Below, piece by piece: positions 49,101 to 59,370 of a DNA stretch of 64,000 nucleotides. Each line of letters starts with the position of its first letter. The first letter of the stretch is position 1. The DNA is from Brachionus rotundiformis (taxonomy: Eukaryota; Rotifera; Eurotatoria; Ploima; Brachionidae), in the NCBI GenBank assembly GCA_016802295.1, contig JAESIW010000020.1, forward strand, positions 3,995,302 to 4,059,301. The letters run 5' to 3'. Below the pieces are notes generated by a model that was not told where the DNA came from, did no database searches, and saw nothing but the letters and a program-made list of their open reading frames with translations. Position numbers and translations under genes: made by a program.

Positions 49101-52100
49101 TCAAACATTTTCACAATTAAGAGCGTAATAAAAGTTTATCTTCCTTAATTGGGTATCAAGCACTAGCAATCAATCTCAAATAATAATTTCACATAATTAT
49201 TTTATGAAAGAGATAGGAAAGAAGCTGACCTGAACCGACTTGGTAAATAATTATCAAATAGACTAATTTTTATTTTTCAGTATAATTAAAAATACTTTAA
49301 CTAATTTTTACTATTTAAATTTTTGTAATAATTTTAAAATAGAAACTTCTCAAAACAAAACACCAATTGACGTATTCCACGAAATCAAACTCAAGAAAAA
49401 CAATTAATCTGTCTTAAATCCTAATGTAAATATCTTTATCTGAACCTTTGTACATCGCTATATAACAATTTGTTTCAACTAATTATACTTTTTTTGTAAA
49501 ATTCAATTTTTAACTTAATCTAATTTTGTAAAAATCTAATTTTTTCAAACAAGAGGGTTTAAACGGAGGCTTGCGCCATTCGGACGAACCCTGGGGTCTT
49601 CCCCTCAATAATATATTTAATAAATAATAAATTAAAATTGAAACTTTTTTTAAAAAACAAAATTTTAAATTTTAATTTGTCTTAAGTAAAGTTATTAATT
49701 TCCGTAAAAAAATTTAGAATATTTTAATTAGTATTTCTTAAGATTAATTATTCAATAGTTTTTAAACTATTAATTATGTTTGTCAGTTTTTTTTAAATAA
49801 ATGTTGTGAGTGACAAAAAATAAATTCTTTGCTTAAAATGAAAAAAAATATAAAAATAAAATTAATTTACTCGTACTTTTTTGTAGTTGATTGTAGGCTA
49901 TCTTCAGCATTTCTCTTATTGATTCGAGGCGTAGCGTAAAAATTCGAACAGAGTTGATTTGCCAACTGTTTTGAGCTTTGGACACCTTTAAGGAAAGGTG
50001 TGTCCAAAAGCTTGTGTTTTTCTTCGTACCTGTTGCTGGTCAAATCATCGCAGTTGGTCGACGAAGAAGCACTGGTCATGCTTGTACAGGTAATGATCGA
50101 GTAGGTTGTTTTGTCATTTTTTTCACTTGCCGAGCGGCGTCTGAATTTGGAAATCGAATTTTGTATAGTGTTCATAAGCTCTTTCAAGGATGAAGAGCGC
50201 CTCTTTTTTTTCTCTTTTTTGTTCGATGAGCTGCAATACGAAGATAAAGATGTGGACGCAGCTGACTGAGTTTGGTGAGCGAACGAGCTGTTCTCCTGCA
50301 AGTCTTGGTCGTAGAGAAACATTGCGTCATTGGTGGCCGAAAGCCCGTTTGGATTTGTGTTAAAAGTGTTGTTATTGGTGTCGTTTGAGTTCTGATTGGT
50401 TAGCTTGGTTGAATTTTGGTTAATAGAAGTGGAACAACACAGCGAATTGAGCATTACGGACCGTTCATAGACTGAATCGGACACTTTCCCAATAAGACCA
50501 CTATTCTCAATGAGCAATTGTACCACTATTCTCTCTTCGTTTATGTAAAGCTCATTTGACTTGTTTATCCGAGTGTAAATTATATTAGGTGCAAAGCAAA
50601 CAGCTAGATTAAACGAGTTCATCTTGTTGACAGACTCTTGTAGAGTTATTTTTTTCAAAAAATTCATTAGGTATATTAGGACATGCAGGTTTATGTCCGG
50701 TAATTGAAGGCATAGATTTAAAATGGAGTCTAGTTTGGAATTGGATGACTCGAGTTTGACTGCTTTTATAAAATTTGAATAAAGTGAAAATGTCAGCAAT
50801 GACTCGGGCAGCTCTCTGAAAAACAGTTTGACCAAAGATGTCAAGTCGAATACGGCAAAATTGGAAAAATTGTAGATTCCTTCTTCTGTTTGTTTCTTTA
50901 AATAGAAAAAAAATTTTACTATATTATTTTTTTTTTTTATATTAGATTATAATTTGAGTGGGCTTATTTTTCAATTTGGTCAAAATTGACATAGTCTACT
51001 TTTTCATTCATTTGAAAGGATGATTTTTTTAAATTTTTTTCTTAATGTTGAAAATTTATGATGGTAAAAAAATGACATTAGTTAGTTGGTAAAACAATTT
51101 TACTGATAAAAAGATATGAATAATGAAACTTGGGAAAATAATTTATATATTATGAAACAGTGGAGAGCACTGATGGCAAAGATTAGCCTATATAAACAAA
51201 ATTAGAAGATTGTAGTGTATGGATAATAATAAAAGGTCCTAATAATATCAATTTGGTAATTGGTATAGATTACGCGTAAAGTCCTAGCATATACAATTTT
51301 CAGGGCAAGAAAGGAGTGTCACATTGGAAATAAACGAGAATAGGAAATTTTTAGAATTTACAACGACTGCGATAGCTTTCTAGATGACCAAAAGCATCGT
51401 GTTCGCTTAAAGTAGCCTAAACCGCAGTTTTCTTTACTAGCTCTTCTAATGTAATTAACTTGCCAAAATATTTGCTAAATTTGCTTAAATTCGAGTTATA
51501 TGTTCCATCATATATAATAAACTAACTAAAGATAAAATTGAGAAACTAAAAAATCTATTATTTTAATATTTTTTTAATCTTTATTTATATTGAAATTATT
51601 TATCTGATGATTACAGATAAAATGTTCGCTCTATAAAATTTTAGAGCCAGATTAGTATTCAGCAATGGTTACTGAAATTTAATTTAATTTATTAATTAAT
51701 GGTTTATTTGCCAATGTAAAGAATTACCAGAATTATTTGTAATTAATAATTAGTAGATCTAAGAATGCTTTACAAGAACATAACATAGATAGAACTAAGC
51801 CTTTATTGATTAGCTTTCAAAAGGAGGTCTTATGGGAGGACACTTATTTGTAAAGGAATACGGTAGTTTACTCAGGTCAGATTTTAATTTCGTATTTTTT
51901 TGGATACTTGGAAATACCACTTTATTTCCTTTAGTACTTGATTCTTAAATAGTAATTTATTCCTCAAATTAAAATACCAATATCATTATATAATAAACAG
52001 CTGAGAAAACAAATTGACATTAGTTTGTTGGTAACAGGTACATCATTTGACAAATGATGAGAAATAACATTATTAAATTAAATCTTACAAGAAATTAGCT

Positions 52101-52767
52101 TAAATGGTACAAGAAGTGTGTTTATTTTTAAAGAAAAGTAATTGATATCATATAAGAAAAGCCCTGAACCATTGCCAGCGCCAATACAACCATTCTAAAT
52201 AAATTTAAAAATTACCTTTAACTCTTTGAGCCTTGAAGCAGTGCCATTTCTTCTAAATACACCCTCTACATGAGTTTGCTCATTCAAATATTCGATTGCA
52301 TATTTTAAAAAGCTTTAAAAAAAATTAATTAATTTTAATCTTAAATTTGATTAACAGAGCTTTTTTTCACATTACATTGGCACATTGAGAATTTGCTCGT
52401 CCAAATTGATTGTGGTCATTTCAAGATTTCTCAAATCTGCACCGAATACTTTGCCAGGCGGATTCAAATGACTGTCGTGGTTGGAGTTGAGCAAGTCGCT
52501 TTGAACTGAATTGTTATTGAGCTTGTAGCTGCTGGAATTGAGATAGTTTGAGTTGGATGTATTGAGTATATTTTTGTTATTTGTTAAAAAGTTATTCCGA
52601 TTAGATTGGTGAGATTGATTGTGCGAAAAGCTTGAGTTCATTTGTGTCATGTTTGAGGAAAAGTTTCCCAAATTGCTCGAGTCAACATCGATGCCAGATT
52701 CCTTCAGGTCTTGAGCAACTATCAAACGGATACAATCTCTTTCGGCTACGTTACAAAAATCTCTCAT
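46192..52767 (-). CDS. ARHGAP11-like RhoGAP protein
   Basis: Six exons (52767-52376, 52312-52216, 50895-49871, 48533-48418, 48256-47986, 47929-46192) sum to 3639 nt, giving 1212 aa. The GAP domain starts after a Ser/Asn-rich region following the N-terminus: GKVFGADL, then VPIFLKYAIEYL, VEGVFRRNG (arginine finger R151), RLKELK, and in exon 3 VKLFFRELPESLLT, LNLCLQLPDINLHVLIYLMNFL and MNSFNLAVCFAPNI. The KVFGxxL..VPxFL..VEGxFR arrangement and the KRGRPNTPKTG-type motif in the tail resemble ARHGAP11A, a mitotic RhoA GAP. The C-terminal 700 residues are low-complexity and Ser-rich, with basic clusters and a His tract (nine His in a row near the start of exon 6). Two introns exceed 1.3 kb. Placement in the ARHGAP11 subfamily is moderately supported. 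Confidence 0.85.
48534..49870 (-). other. ARHGAP11-like intron 3 (1.34 kb) with a G/C-rich hairpin patch
   Basis: AT-rich intron. A 55 bp patch at 49,553-49,605 is sharply richer in G/C and contains two adjacent inverted repeats: AGGGTT/AACCCT (49,554-49,592) and GGGG-TCTT-CCCC (49,593-49,604). No known RNA family recognised. Confidence 0.5.
50896..52215 (-). other. ARHGAP11-like intron 2 (1.32 kb)
   Basis: The donor after RLKELK (AAAG|GTAATT) and an acceptor ending TTTAAAG fit the model. The interior is AT-rich. Two related segments (GACATTAGTTAGTTGGTAA near 51,074 and GACATTAGTTTGTTGGTAA near 52,016) suggest an old repeat. No ORF. Confidence 0.5.
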
Positions 52768-53270
52768 TTTTTACAATCGGCCTTGGATACCTGTTCAGAA
52801 AAACATTTCTAATTACAATTCTCTTGATAAATTTTAATTATGCAAACTGACAGATAGAATGATTTGTTTGAATCGTTTATTTTTAGTTCTTTTTAATTGA
52901 GCCCTTTATTCCAATACAGAGTTCTAAATGCATACAATTTTATTTGACGGTTAATGTAGATAATTTTGCGCCATAAATTTGTAGTCACAATTGAACTTGT
53001 ATAACAAAATAAATTTGAATTAGCCACTGACCAATTATTTGTCTTGGTTCGATGTATTTATCTGATAGTCCAGGAATTTATTATTATTTCTAAATAAAGA
53101 CAAAAATACAAGAATATCTTTTAATTGTGAAATTTATTCTTTAAAGAAAATATGAATCAATTTAAGTAAAAAATAGAAAAAGTATCATATTAAGGACGAT
53201 GACTTTAATTTTTGTTTTATTAATAAGGCAGTAATTTAAGTACTATCTCAGTGATTTTGAGTTTAAAAAG

Positions 53271-53783
53271 ACACTGTAAGCAAGAAATGGTGTATTTAAG
53301 ACCTATCAAACATAAATGTAAGAAATTAAAAATTAAAATTTTTTTAGTCTTTAAATTAAATAAAAAAATACTATCTTACAACATCTTTTTTGTTTAAAGT
53401 GTAGATAATTTTGGCTGAATAAGAAGTTTAATTCAAACTCAAATAAGGTAAGCTCAAATTCTATTTAGATTTTTAATCCTGGTTAAGATTATTGTTAAAT
53501 TTTTGAAAAAAATAGAGCCTTGATATTAATCATGGAAGTGTAAAACTGTTTTTATTTTTATTTTATTCAAATGCATAAATATGCAGTAAAATCAAGAAAC
53601 AGTTTATTCAGTAATTGATCTGAGTTTAAAATTTATCGAATTTCCATTTGGTATCTTTAATTTAGATTAGTTTGAATATAAAAAAATAATTTTAGCGAAA
53701 TATCTACTTAATAAATTAAAGAAATTTTTGTTTACATTTACGTCTGTTAGGTCTCTAAATACACCATCTTTTGCTTACAGTGT
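53271..53783. mobile_element. MITE-like element with ~52 bp terminal inverted repeats
   Basis: Left arm (53,271-53,322) begins ACACTGTAAGCAAGAAATGG and right arm (53,731-53,783) ends with its reverse complement (..TTTTGCTTACAGTGT). Roughly 45 of 52 positions pair. The about 400 bp interior has no ORF. I could not define a target-site duplication, so the family is open. Confidence 0.6.
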
Positions 53784-54159
53784 AATTAATAAAAGTTATT
53801 AGAGAAAATGTTTATTTTCGAAATAGACTGATATTGAAGTTTCAAGCTTGACATAACTGTTGATGTCTAAAAATTGAGAAAAAACATTAAAAGGTCATTT
53901 CATTTATTTCTTTATATTAATTTTACAAAATATTCATTTTATTTTACATCTATCAATATTATTTATCTTTTTTTTCAAAATTATTATCATGTAGCTGAAA
54001 AGTAGAACTAAGTCTCCATTCTAAGTTGCCAAAGCTTCACCTAAATTATATTTAAAAAAAAATATTAAGTCATGGTTTCATTATAATTAAAGATATTTAA
54101 ATAAGGAATATGTTAATACAGTTTATTTAGCAGAATGTTCTAAAGGAATATTATCAAGT

Positions 54160-54560
54160 GATGGTAAAGTATGCTCTAAAAGACTCTGTACAAATGAAGG
54201 GTCAATTTGATCATAGAATATTTTGTCCTATTGCGCAGGTGTTGGATATTTTTAGTTTTTAAGTGCCTTCAAATTATTTTCTTTTCAAAATTGACCAAAA
54301 ATCCTTAATTGGAAGAACTTCTGGCACGCTTCGAGGATTATCAATGTGTTTGACATTATTTATTTCATTACTTTGATTGATGGCGAAACTGCTTATTCCT
54401 TGGAATTTAAAATCTAACTTTTACAGAGACTACCAAATAGACATCGAGCTTCAAATTTGGCAGTCAGAATGAAAACTCGATTCAATCGGTGTCACATATT
54501 TGCAACCCGACATGTACCATTTAGTGGCAAGAATTTCAAAAAAGTCCAACTTAATTTGTC
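54160..54560 (-). pseudogene. Decayed DDE transposase fragment (Tc1/mariner-like tail)
   Basis: On the minus strand the frame reads HIDNPRSVPEVLPIKDFWSI, closely matching the conserved end of many DDE transposases (NPPNVPQ.RPIE.FW), where the FW motif follows the last catalytic acidic region. After LKRK an in-frame stop and a frameshift occur; similarity resumes in another frame as HLKTKNIQHLRNRTKYSM, matching the following L..RI region. Upstream of HID there are further stops. The fragment is not functional. Confidence 0.55.
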
Positions 54561-55163
54561 CCAATTTTTGAGCATCATTAGTCACTTTTTTTACTAATTA
54601 AAAATTAGTAATTTTTAATAAACTTTCAAAAATTGCTTCTATGATAAGATAATTAACAACATCAAAACAATGTTAGATATAGTGTAGTTTTTTATTCAAA
54701 TCGTTAAGAAAAATTTTTTTATAAAACTTAAGTTTTTACAAAAATTTTAATTTTTCTAAAACCATATAGGACGATTTCAAATTAATATAAAATTATAATA
54801 AAAATATGAATTTGTAAATTTTAAACCCAGCTTTAACGATGATTAAAAGATTTTGTTAATGAGTATTTGAAACTTTTTTAACAAAAAGTTTTTTTACAAA
54901 TTAATTTTATAATATTTTTTAGAATCTATTTTAAATCTATCTAATTTTTAAAATTAGATACTTAAATTAGTTTATTTAATTTTTATTTTTTCAAATCAAT
55001 ATTTCTTTTGAAGAAATTAAATCAATCTACTTTAATTATTTAAATTTAGTATTCAAGACTTTAATTTATAATTTTTTGATTACTTTGTATAAAATTTTAA
55101 AATCTCTTAAAAATTTGTATTTTTTATTTTTCTTAGTTATCATTTATTCCCGTATTAATAATA

Positions 55164-55269
55164 ATACCGTATTCCCTTGTTTGATATAAATAACGATTTG
55201 GTATCTGTTGCCTGCTTTAAAGCTGTGCTTTCGAATGAGGCCCCAATATCGAACAAGGATATACGGTAT
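55164..55269. mobile_element. Short (106 bp) inverted-repeat element
   Basis: ATACCGTATTCCCTTGTTTG.. (55,164-55,187) pairs with 55,246-55,269 with three mismatches over 24 bp. CCGTAT ends flanked by TA on both sides suggest a Tc1/pogo-like tiny MITE. It lies about 600 bp from the transposase relic. Confidence 0.5.
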
Positions 55270-55640
55270 CATTTTGAAATATTTGTTCCTAAAGTTATTT
55301 GATTATTTTCACCTTACGACTATGGTAGCTATCAGATATTTTAAATTTAGAATCGATTTTCAAATAGGATAAAATAATTTTTTTTTTTGCTTGATTTAAT
55401 AATACTATGATTAATAGTTGTTTATTAATATGTAGTTATAGAATTTGATTGCTTTATTTTTGTAGTCTAATAAAAAAACAGCTTTGTATTGTTTGAATTT
55501 GTTACAAAAACGAAAATATTTGCCACAAATTTTCTTTAAATAAACCCTGAAAATCATTGAATTAAAATTTTAGGTATACTAAGGTTACCAAAATCAAAAT
55601 TTACTCTTTATCTATCATTTAATTTTTGTAAGAAATACTT

Positions 55641-55996
55641 GGGGCTGTGAAGTTCTTTTCAATTCGATCGTTTCAATTCAGAAAAATTTGAATAACTTTT
55701 TTACTATAAGGAATAATTTAGTTCTGTAAAATGCTTAATGTTTAAGCAACTTTGCTTAATCTGAAAATATATGTCTGCAAAAACTCTGCAAAATAAGTGC
55801 ACAATTGATTTGAATACTTTTTAATGGCGTGCAAAAAACATAATGTTGCAGAGTATTTTGCAGACTTATATTACTGATTTAAGCAAATTTGCTTATAATT
55901 GAGCATTTTATAGAACTAAATTATCTCTTTTAGTAAAAGAGTTATTCAAATTTTTCTAAATTGAAATGATCGAATTGAAACCAACTTCACAACCCC
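55641..55996. mobile_element. 356 bp element, ~150 bp TIRs, perfect 9 bp target duplication
   Basis: The two halves are near-complete reverse complements for about 150 bp each (GGGG(C/T)TGTGAAGTT at both ends, with TTCAATTCGATC, AAATTTGAATAACT, ATAATTTAGTTCT and GTCTGCAAAA blocks inside). The element is bounded by identical GAAATACTT at 55,632-55,640 and 55,997-56,005. Long TIRs plus a 9 bp duplication fit a Mutator-like (MULE) non-autonomous element. No ORF inside. Confidence 0.8.
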
Positions 55997-57281
55997 GAAA
56001 TACTTAAAAATTGTTAACAAAATAATTGTAGACAGTAGATAGACTATTTGATTAAAAATTTTGTCTTTATGTTAAAATTATCTATGAATATTTATTTGTT
56101 GCATTTTAGAGTATAAAAGAATATAAGTTAAAGAATGAAAAACTTTTTAAAATTCAAATATTTGGTTGTATATTTATTTTTCTTTAAAAGTTAGTATAAA
56201 ATTTAAAATTATATCTTCAATTTGGTAAATCCAGTCGTAGTTTGTTTAATTAAACCCCGATTAAATTGCTTATTGGATTTAGTTTAATATTTAATGATTT
56301 TTAGTTTATTAAATTTAGATTCAATACAAATAATTTTTTACTTTTATCAATATTTGTAAGGTATGTTTTTAAGCTTTAGAATAAGTACAAAATATATTTC
56401 ATCAGCTAAAATTGACCTTTTAAAGAACAAAACTCAAATTAAATAAACAAAATTTGAGAAAAAATGAGACGATTTGTAAAAATTAGGAGTAAATTAATAT
56501 AGAGACATGTTTAATTATTTTGAATTTTAGTCAGAATATAAAGTTGATTATTTTCTTTAAACTGTGGATTATTATTTGTGATATAGCGCTTAAAACTAAT
56601 TGGTTTACACATACACGTTTATAAACACGTGATTTTAAGCATGAAGATATAATCAAGTGTGTTTATTGTAGAGTTTAATTTAGAATACCATATTAAAATT
56701 TTTTGAAAATTTTTAAGGTCCTGAATAGATAGACTGTTTATAAACATATGAACATAGTTTTGTATAATTTTTTTCTAAATTCTAATTTTTTACATTTCGT
56801 ATCATTTTTATAAAATATGCTTTTTATATTTGTTTCACCATATGGTTGTGATTTTATCAAGTTAAATTTTGTTTGTCATTTAAAAGAATAAAATTTTTAT
56901 CACAATTATTTTATTTACTCATAATTAAGCTAATAGAATAATATGTATGATGAATTGAGCATATTTTTTGATTAAACAAATTTAAAAAAATTTAAAAAAA
57001 TATTTTCTAGGAATGAAAGATGTATGATAAAAAATTTTCATTATATATTTTTTTCAAATACAACCGAAGCCATTTAGTTTTATCATTTTTTCTTTCAGCA
57101 TTTTGTATTGACTTGTAAGGCTTAATGGAAAAAAGTTTAGTTATTTTTTGATTAAAAGTCTCTTTTAAGGAATTAGCTTTAATTTAATTTCTTAATTAAT
57201 AAAAGATGACTTAAAACCAAACATAAAATGTGATACATTCAGCTCACTGTGACTTTATGTTTGAAGAAAAAATTTAAAATA

Positions 57282-58887
57282 TTACTCTTCTAAAAGTCTG
57301 AAATCGATTTTAAAATCGCTTTCTGATTCCGGTGCATTAATATTGTTGCTCGAATGAGTATTTACAATTTTGTCCACAATTTCACATGTTTTTTTTAATT
57401 CTTCACTTAAAGCCTCTGATATAAATTTACTTAAATTAGAAACTCAAATATTAACCAATAATTAACAATACTTTCAAAAGTGACAGAATTTTGGATATTA
57501 ATGTTGACCAAATCTAAGTAGTCCTTTGCTTTGGAGCACTTTTGAGCCAATTTACAGTAGTTTTCTTTGAAATCTTTTAAACTTTCTCTATTTTTAATAA
57601 TCCATTCATTCTTTAAAGTCAATATAATTTTTAAATAAAAATAAATCAGCTTTAAATAATTAATTAGTACAAAATTATCCATAAACTGAACCATCTCAAC
57701 AAGATTGTTAACAAGTATTTCCTCTAATTCAAGTTCAGAGCAGTTTTTTTTCATAGTTTCATTTGATTTATAAATTTCAAACATTTCTTTCTAATGGTAC
57801 AAAGAAATACTTGAAAATTATTTAACAATTTTGAGTATTTTAATTTAAAAAATGTACCATGGCTTTTTCTTCTGCTTCTTGGAAGTTTTTTTTAATGTTT
57901 TCTTTCATTATTTTTGTAATTAATAAAACCATATACATACAATCGAGCTCTGTTTGTTTTGCCTAGAAATTGGTCTTAAAACTTTGGCACATTTTTTTTT
58001 TAAATAAGCTACCTGAAGTTCATTTGCATTTGTTATAACATCATTAGACTCTGTTGTCTTGTAGTTAGCAGCAGTCAATAGAACTTCACTATTTATATTT
58101 CTATAATTGGCATAGGCTTTTTTGATAAATTTTTTTAATAATTTTAATTTTCAAGTGAATGAGTCAAGAGAATAGATCACGTAATTTTGATTATTTATTT
58201 TTAATTCTAGATAAGATATCAAAGTATTTGTTCAAAAATATCCTTCCAAAAAAAAAATTAAATAAAATAATCTAAATCTAAAGACATGTTTAAGATCTTA
58301 ATTTAGTTAAAATATTTTAAATGTTTTAATCTTGTTATTAAATAATTGACCAAAAAATTCTGATAAGATTTAGCAAGCTCAACACAAGAGTCGGGCTATT
58401 TTGTGTATATTTTATCAAATAACTTATTAAGCAAATTGAAAGCGTCTATGCACAAATAGCCTTTTTGCTGACTCGATAAGTACCAGTTACCCATTTTTCC
58501 AAATGTTTTAAATTTTTATCGCAAGAATTTCTATTTTCTCAGAGGTAAAATTTTCCTCATATTTTAAAATAAAATCTACGAATATATTCTTACGAATTTT
58601 ATTCTAATATCTTAAAAGTTAAGAGTAAATTCTTACGAGTTATTGATCCTATGGAAGATATGCAGGATAGATCAGCATCAGTTGGTAAAATACCGCCAGC
58701 ATTATTTACAGTTGAGTTAAAAACAGAATCAACATCAACATTGGAGGTACAAATTCTTATATTGTTCACATTTGCAAATTTGTACTAGAAAAATAATGAG
58801 TTACATTAAATAACTTTGAGGTGCTAAAGACGCATTTTATCACGAATTTAACAAATGATTAATTACCTTTTTGTTTTCTTTATCCAT
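57282..58887 (-). CDS. Small helical protein, possibly augmin HAUS8-like
   Basis: Seven exons (58887-58867, 58784-58637, 58116-58013, 57962-57858, 57790-57671, 57610-57472, 57415-57282) sum to 771 nt, giving 256 aa with matching phases, so a real gene is likely. The N-terminus is polar (MDKENKK, then STVNNAGGILPTDADLS). From about residue 90 the protein is continuous amphipathic helix (AKQTELDCMYMVLLITKIMK, EAEEKAMKEMFEIYKSNE, LVEMVQFMDNFNEWIIKNRE). The spacing of a TELD..Y..LLITK..E helix and a later MDNF..W/R..L.DF segment is reminiscent of HAUS8, but similarity is weak and I do not claim it. No signal peptide, transmembrane segment or catalytic motif. Confidence 0.6.
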
Positions 58888-59370
58888 TTTTCAAACAACT
58901 AATTAGACTTTTATTAAATGGACTAATTTGAATTTTTTAAAAATAAAAATTTGTTTAAATTTCTTGAGCATAAATTAAAAACTATAGAGAAGTTGCAAAT
59001 TTTACTGTTTTTTTGGTTTCATGCTTGGTTTTAAAATTTTTTATTTTATTTTTTACCACAAGCATTATGTGAGAAAAATGGATGCTCGCACATTAGGGAA
59101 TAAGCATATGCAACAAGGTAACTTAGGATCGCTCTTCTTTTTTCTTTTGCTAATTATGTTTTGCTGATTACGTGAATTTTCACAATCTTACCAAGCTTGT
59201 TTTTTAAAAAAGTCTAATTTTAAAATTTTAGTCTAATTTTAAGCATTTTAGTTTTATCTATTTTAATTTGAATACTTTGAAAATTAAATATTCTATAATA
59301 ACTATTTTTATTATTTAATTAATTTAAAGCATTTCTAGATTAATACATATTATAAAATAATTTTTTTACA
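58888..59370. promoter_or_regulatory. Divergent region between the 57.3 kb gene and MTHFR
   Basis: 483 bp between opposite-strand starts. AT-rich, with a slightly more mixed patch around 59,065-59,120. No motif assigned. Confidence 0.35.

Larger units (their letters stand above)
52768..57281. other. Gene-free, transposon-relic-rich intergenic stretch
   Basis: 4.5 kb without an intact gene. It contains three inverted-repeat elements (53,271-53,783; 55,164-55,269; 55,641-55,996) and a decayed transposase (about 54,160-54,560 minus), entered separately. A weak palindrome with GTTTATAAAC at its centre lies near 56,620. Confidence 0.55.

Noticed and set aside
56570..56680. Hairpin-like stretch around GTTTATAAAC
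   Set aside because: Short arms with mismatches, expected by chance in such AT-rich DNA.
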